A DNA stretch of 18,277 nucleotides, taken from positions 1 through 18,277 of the forward strand of contig JAMQCK010000652.1 of NCBI GenBank assembly GCA_024196135.1, written 5' to 3'. The notes below the pieces were generated by a model that searched no databases, was not told the DNA's origin, and saw nothing but the letters and a program-made list of their open reading frames with translations. Made by a program: the position numbers and the translations under genes. The stretch is from Pleurotus ostreatus/Saccharomyces cerevisiae fusant. Its lineage: Eukaryota; Opisthokonta. Below, piece after piece: positions 16,536 through 18,277 of this stretch. Position 1 is the first letter of the stretch. Every line of letters begins with the position of its first letter.

Positions 16536-17887
16536 ATGCAATTCCGCCTCTCCTCGGGTTTAACATCTCTTGCCATCGCCGTCACGCTGGCTGCTCTTTC
16601 TATACTCCTCAAACAATTCCCTAAGATCCCCTCACTGTTCACTCCCTCTCTCAAATCGAACATGGCGACAACTGGTACCGGGGATATCGCCACCATGCAG
16701 GCCAAATGGCGTGCACAACTGGAAGCCCTTCCCAGCAACGCAGACTCAATACCTGCATTCTTCTTCGGCCATGGCTCGCCAATGCTCGCATTTCCCGAGA
16801 ACACGCGTGCCGTCTTCGGAGGTCCTGCCATGTTTCAATGGGCGGGTCCTCGCGGCCCTCTCGCTACGTTCCTCAAAGACTTCGGTCCTGCGCTTCTGAA
16901 GAAGTACAACCCGAAGGCTATCGTGGTCTTCAGTGCGCACTGGGAGACGTACGGCGAGCGTATAGGTATGCAATCAATCTAATCATACATATCGTGAGCA
17001 GTACTCACCGAATAGCAGTCACCGACTATGGCGACGAGAACCCGCTACTCATGGACTATTACGGTTTTCAGCCGGAACTGTACGAGTTGAAGTTCAAATC
17101 GCGTGGTGATTCTGCGCTCGCAGCAAGGATTGTCGACCTTTACACGAAGGTTCGTCACTTACCGAGATCTGCCTTCGCTGGGGTCCGTCGCTGACAATGT
17201 CCGCAGGCTGGTCAGAAAGCTCGCACGACGCCCAAGCTGGAGCCCCGCGGCGAGGATGGGCGCGGATATCCTGGTCCTGGACTCGATCATGGCGTCTTCG
17301 TGCCCTTCCGCCTGATGTTTGGCGAGCAGCTCGGTGTACCAGTCGTCCAGGTGTCGATTGACGGCAGCCTGAGCCCGCAAAAGAACTGGGCCGTCGGCGA
17401 AGTGGTCTCTCAGCTCCGGCGCGAAGGCATCCTTGTCCTTTCTGGTGGCCTTACCGCGCATAACCTACGCGATATCGCATCGTTTGCGCCACAGTCAGCG
17501 AAGCCAGTTCATCTCGAGTTCAATGAGGCGATACACAAGGCCGTCGGCATTACGGATGTGAGTCCTCGGACCTTCTGCGATGGAATGGCCCGTCTGAAAC
17601 CCTTTACAGCCCGAGCAGCGACGACAGGCAATGATGAATCTTGTCAACCATCCGGGCTTCCGCGCGTCGCAACCTCGTGAGGATCACTTTGTGCCGCTAT
17701 ACGTTGCTGCTGGGGCTGGGGCGGACGAGGGTGCAGTGAGGGTGATCAGCGATATTTACGGGGCCCCTACCTTTGCTTTCGGGTCACCTGCTTCTCTAGG
17801 GCTTAACTGACGGACAAGGACTTCTCGTTTGGCATGAACCAATATATGATGTACGAATTCGTAAAGAAACACGGTGTGTTACTTTAG
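16536..17887 (+). CDS. Extradiol ring-cleavage dioxygenase, LigB/DODA-like
   Basis: This protein belongs to the class III extradiol (LigB) superfamily, the group that includes plant and fungal DOPA dioxygenases and bacterial YgiD. Such non-haem Fe(II) or Zn enzymes cleave catechol-type rings. Exons: 16536-16965, 17016-17149, 17207-17557, 17610 to about 17782, and probably 17819-17887. Introns are 50, 57 and 52 nt, then a problematic one. Motifs visible are FFFGHGSPML, VVFSAHWET, TDYGDENPLLMDYYGF, GLDHGVFVPFRLMF, LSGGLTAHNLRD and HFVPLYVAAGAG; the His residues in the first, second and fourth match metal-ligand positions of the family. The start at 16536 adds about 42 residues with no acids and a hydrophobic stretch (membrane anchor or mitochondrial leader). 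The internal ATG at 16662 would give a soluble enzyme. The final segment FSFGMNQYMMYEF looks family-like but is out of frame with the only obvious donor (17783). Without that splice the frame ends at 17810. Confidence 0.87.
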
Positions 17888-18023
17888 CCGACACTGAGAC
17901 GATGGCCGGGCGCGCTGCGGGCAGGTGGGTATATTAGGTGTTCGGTATGAGCACTCCGCCGAACGTAGGCGCCGTGGTTCGGTGGCACAGGCGAGTGTGA
18001 CACGGAACGAAAGCAAGAGTTGT

Positions 18024-18039
18024 GTCACGTAAGCGTGAC
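18024..18039. promoter_or_regulatory. GTCACG-TAAG-CGTGAC inverted repeat
   Basis: Perfect 6-bp arms are separated by 4 bp, 48 bp upstream of the start of the Gln/Pro-rich protein. It could be an operator-like site for a dimeric factor. The interval 17888-18086 has no gene. Confidence 0.4.
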
Positions 18040-18086
18040 TTTCTTACTCAGCTTCTGACTAATCGTTCGGGGGCGCGTCCAGAGAA

Positions 18087-18277
18087 ATGCTTGGATTTCA
18101 GCAGCAACCGCCGGCGAATCATGGCGTTCACCAACTCCCCACACATCAAGCACCGACAGACGACATGGGCCAGCAGCAACAACAGCCGCCACAGCCCGTA
18201 GTCGCGCACCAACAGCAGCCCCAGCCCACAGCTTCCCAGCCTCCTCCTGCCCCCACGCGCGGACGGAAGCGCAAGTC
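18087..18277 (+). CDS. N-terminus of a Gln/Pro-rich, probably nuclear protein (runs off the window)
   Basis: An open frame starts at ATG 18087 (context AGAGAAATGC) and is still open at the right edge, 63 codons later. It is dominated by Gln and Pro (QQQPP, QQQQQPPQP, QQQPQP, QPPPAP) and ends in TRGRKRK, a basic cluster resembling a nuclear localisation signal or the start of a DNA-binding region. Such composition is common in fungal transcriptional regulators, but the diagnostic domain would lie beyond the window. I do not recognise the gene. An intron could also be missed. Confidence 0.6.
   Translation, partial: MLGFQQQPPANHGVHQLPTHQAPTDDMGQQQQQPPQPVVAHQQQPQPTASQPPPAPTRGRKRK

Overview
The window looks like nuclear DNA of a filamentous basidiomycete, most likely an Agaricomycete. 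Introns are about 47-60 nt, with GTNNGN-type donors, CTGAC/CTAAC-type branch sites and YAG acceptors. Genes are dense and lie on both strands. Protein kinases of the fungal-specific FunK1 family, a hallmark expansion of mushroom-forming fungi, dominate the middle. Taxonomy is inferred from gene content and intron style only.

Left flank (1-1575, + strand): the last exons of a pyroglutamyl-peptidase I-like gene, then a complete four-exon adenylylsulfate (APS) kinase gene. Centre (1750-12858, - strand): a head-to-tail array of FunK1-type kinases. In transcription order these are E (10495-12858), D (7647-10275), fragment C (about 6680-7489), B (4376 to about 6211) and A (1750-3969). A, D and E look intact. 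B has lost its N-terminal coding segment and ordinary start, and its C-terminal tail. C keeps only the C-terminal lobe and a decayed 3' end. All four kinase-bearing copies share two intron positions that flank a 173-176 nt exon carrying the catalytic-loop Asp and the metal-binding DLD. In A, B and E all six of these introns are exactly 48 nt. Both of A's are also free of stops in frame, so they are invisible to a simple open-frame scan.

The most striking gene is D. After splicing, its kinase is joined to a C-terminal cysteine-rich domain with the spacing and WxCxxC ending of a PHD finger, plus basic, nuclear-localisation-like tracts. A and E end in similar basic tails. Nuclear, possibly chromatin-linked, FunK1 kinases are therefore a reasonable inference. 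The upstream regions of B, D and E carry TCACGTGA or GTGACGTCAC palindromes and related GTCAC-rich sequence.

Right flank: a GCK-type Ste20 kinase of the Nak1/Kic1 kind (13361-16210, - strand); a divergently transcribed LigB/DODA-like extradiol dioxygenase (16536 to about 17887, + strand) with an N-terminal hydrophobic leader, a possible NAGNAG acceptor and a 3' end that does not splice in frame; and the start of a Gln/Pro-rich, probably nuclear, protein running off the right edge (18087-18277). I saw no rRNA, tRNA, CRISPR or recognisable transposon.
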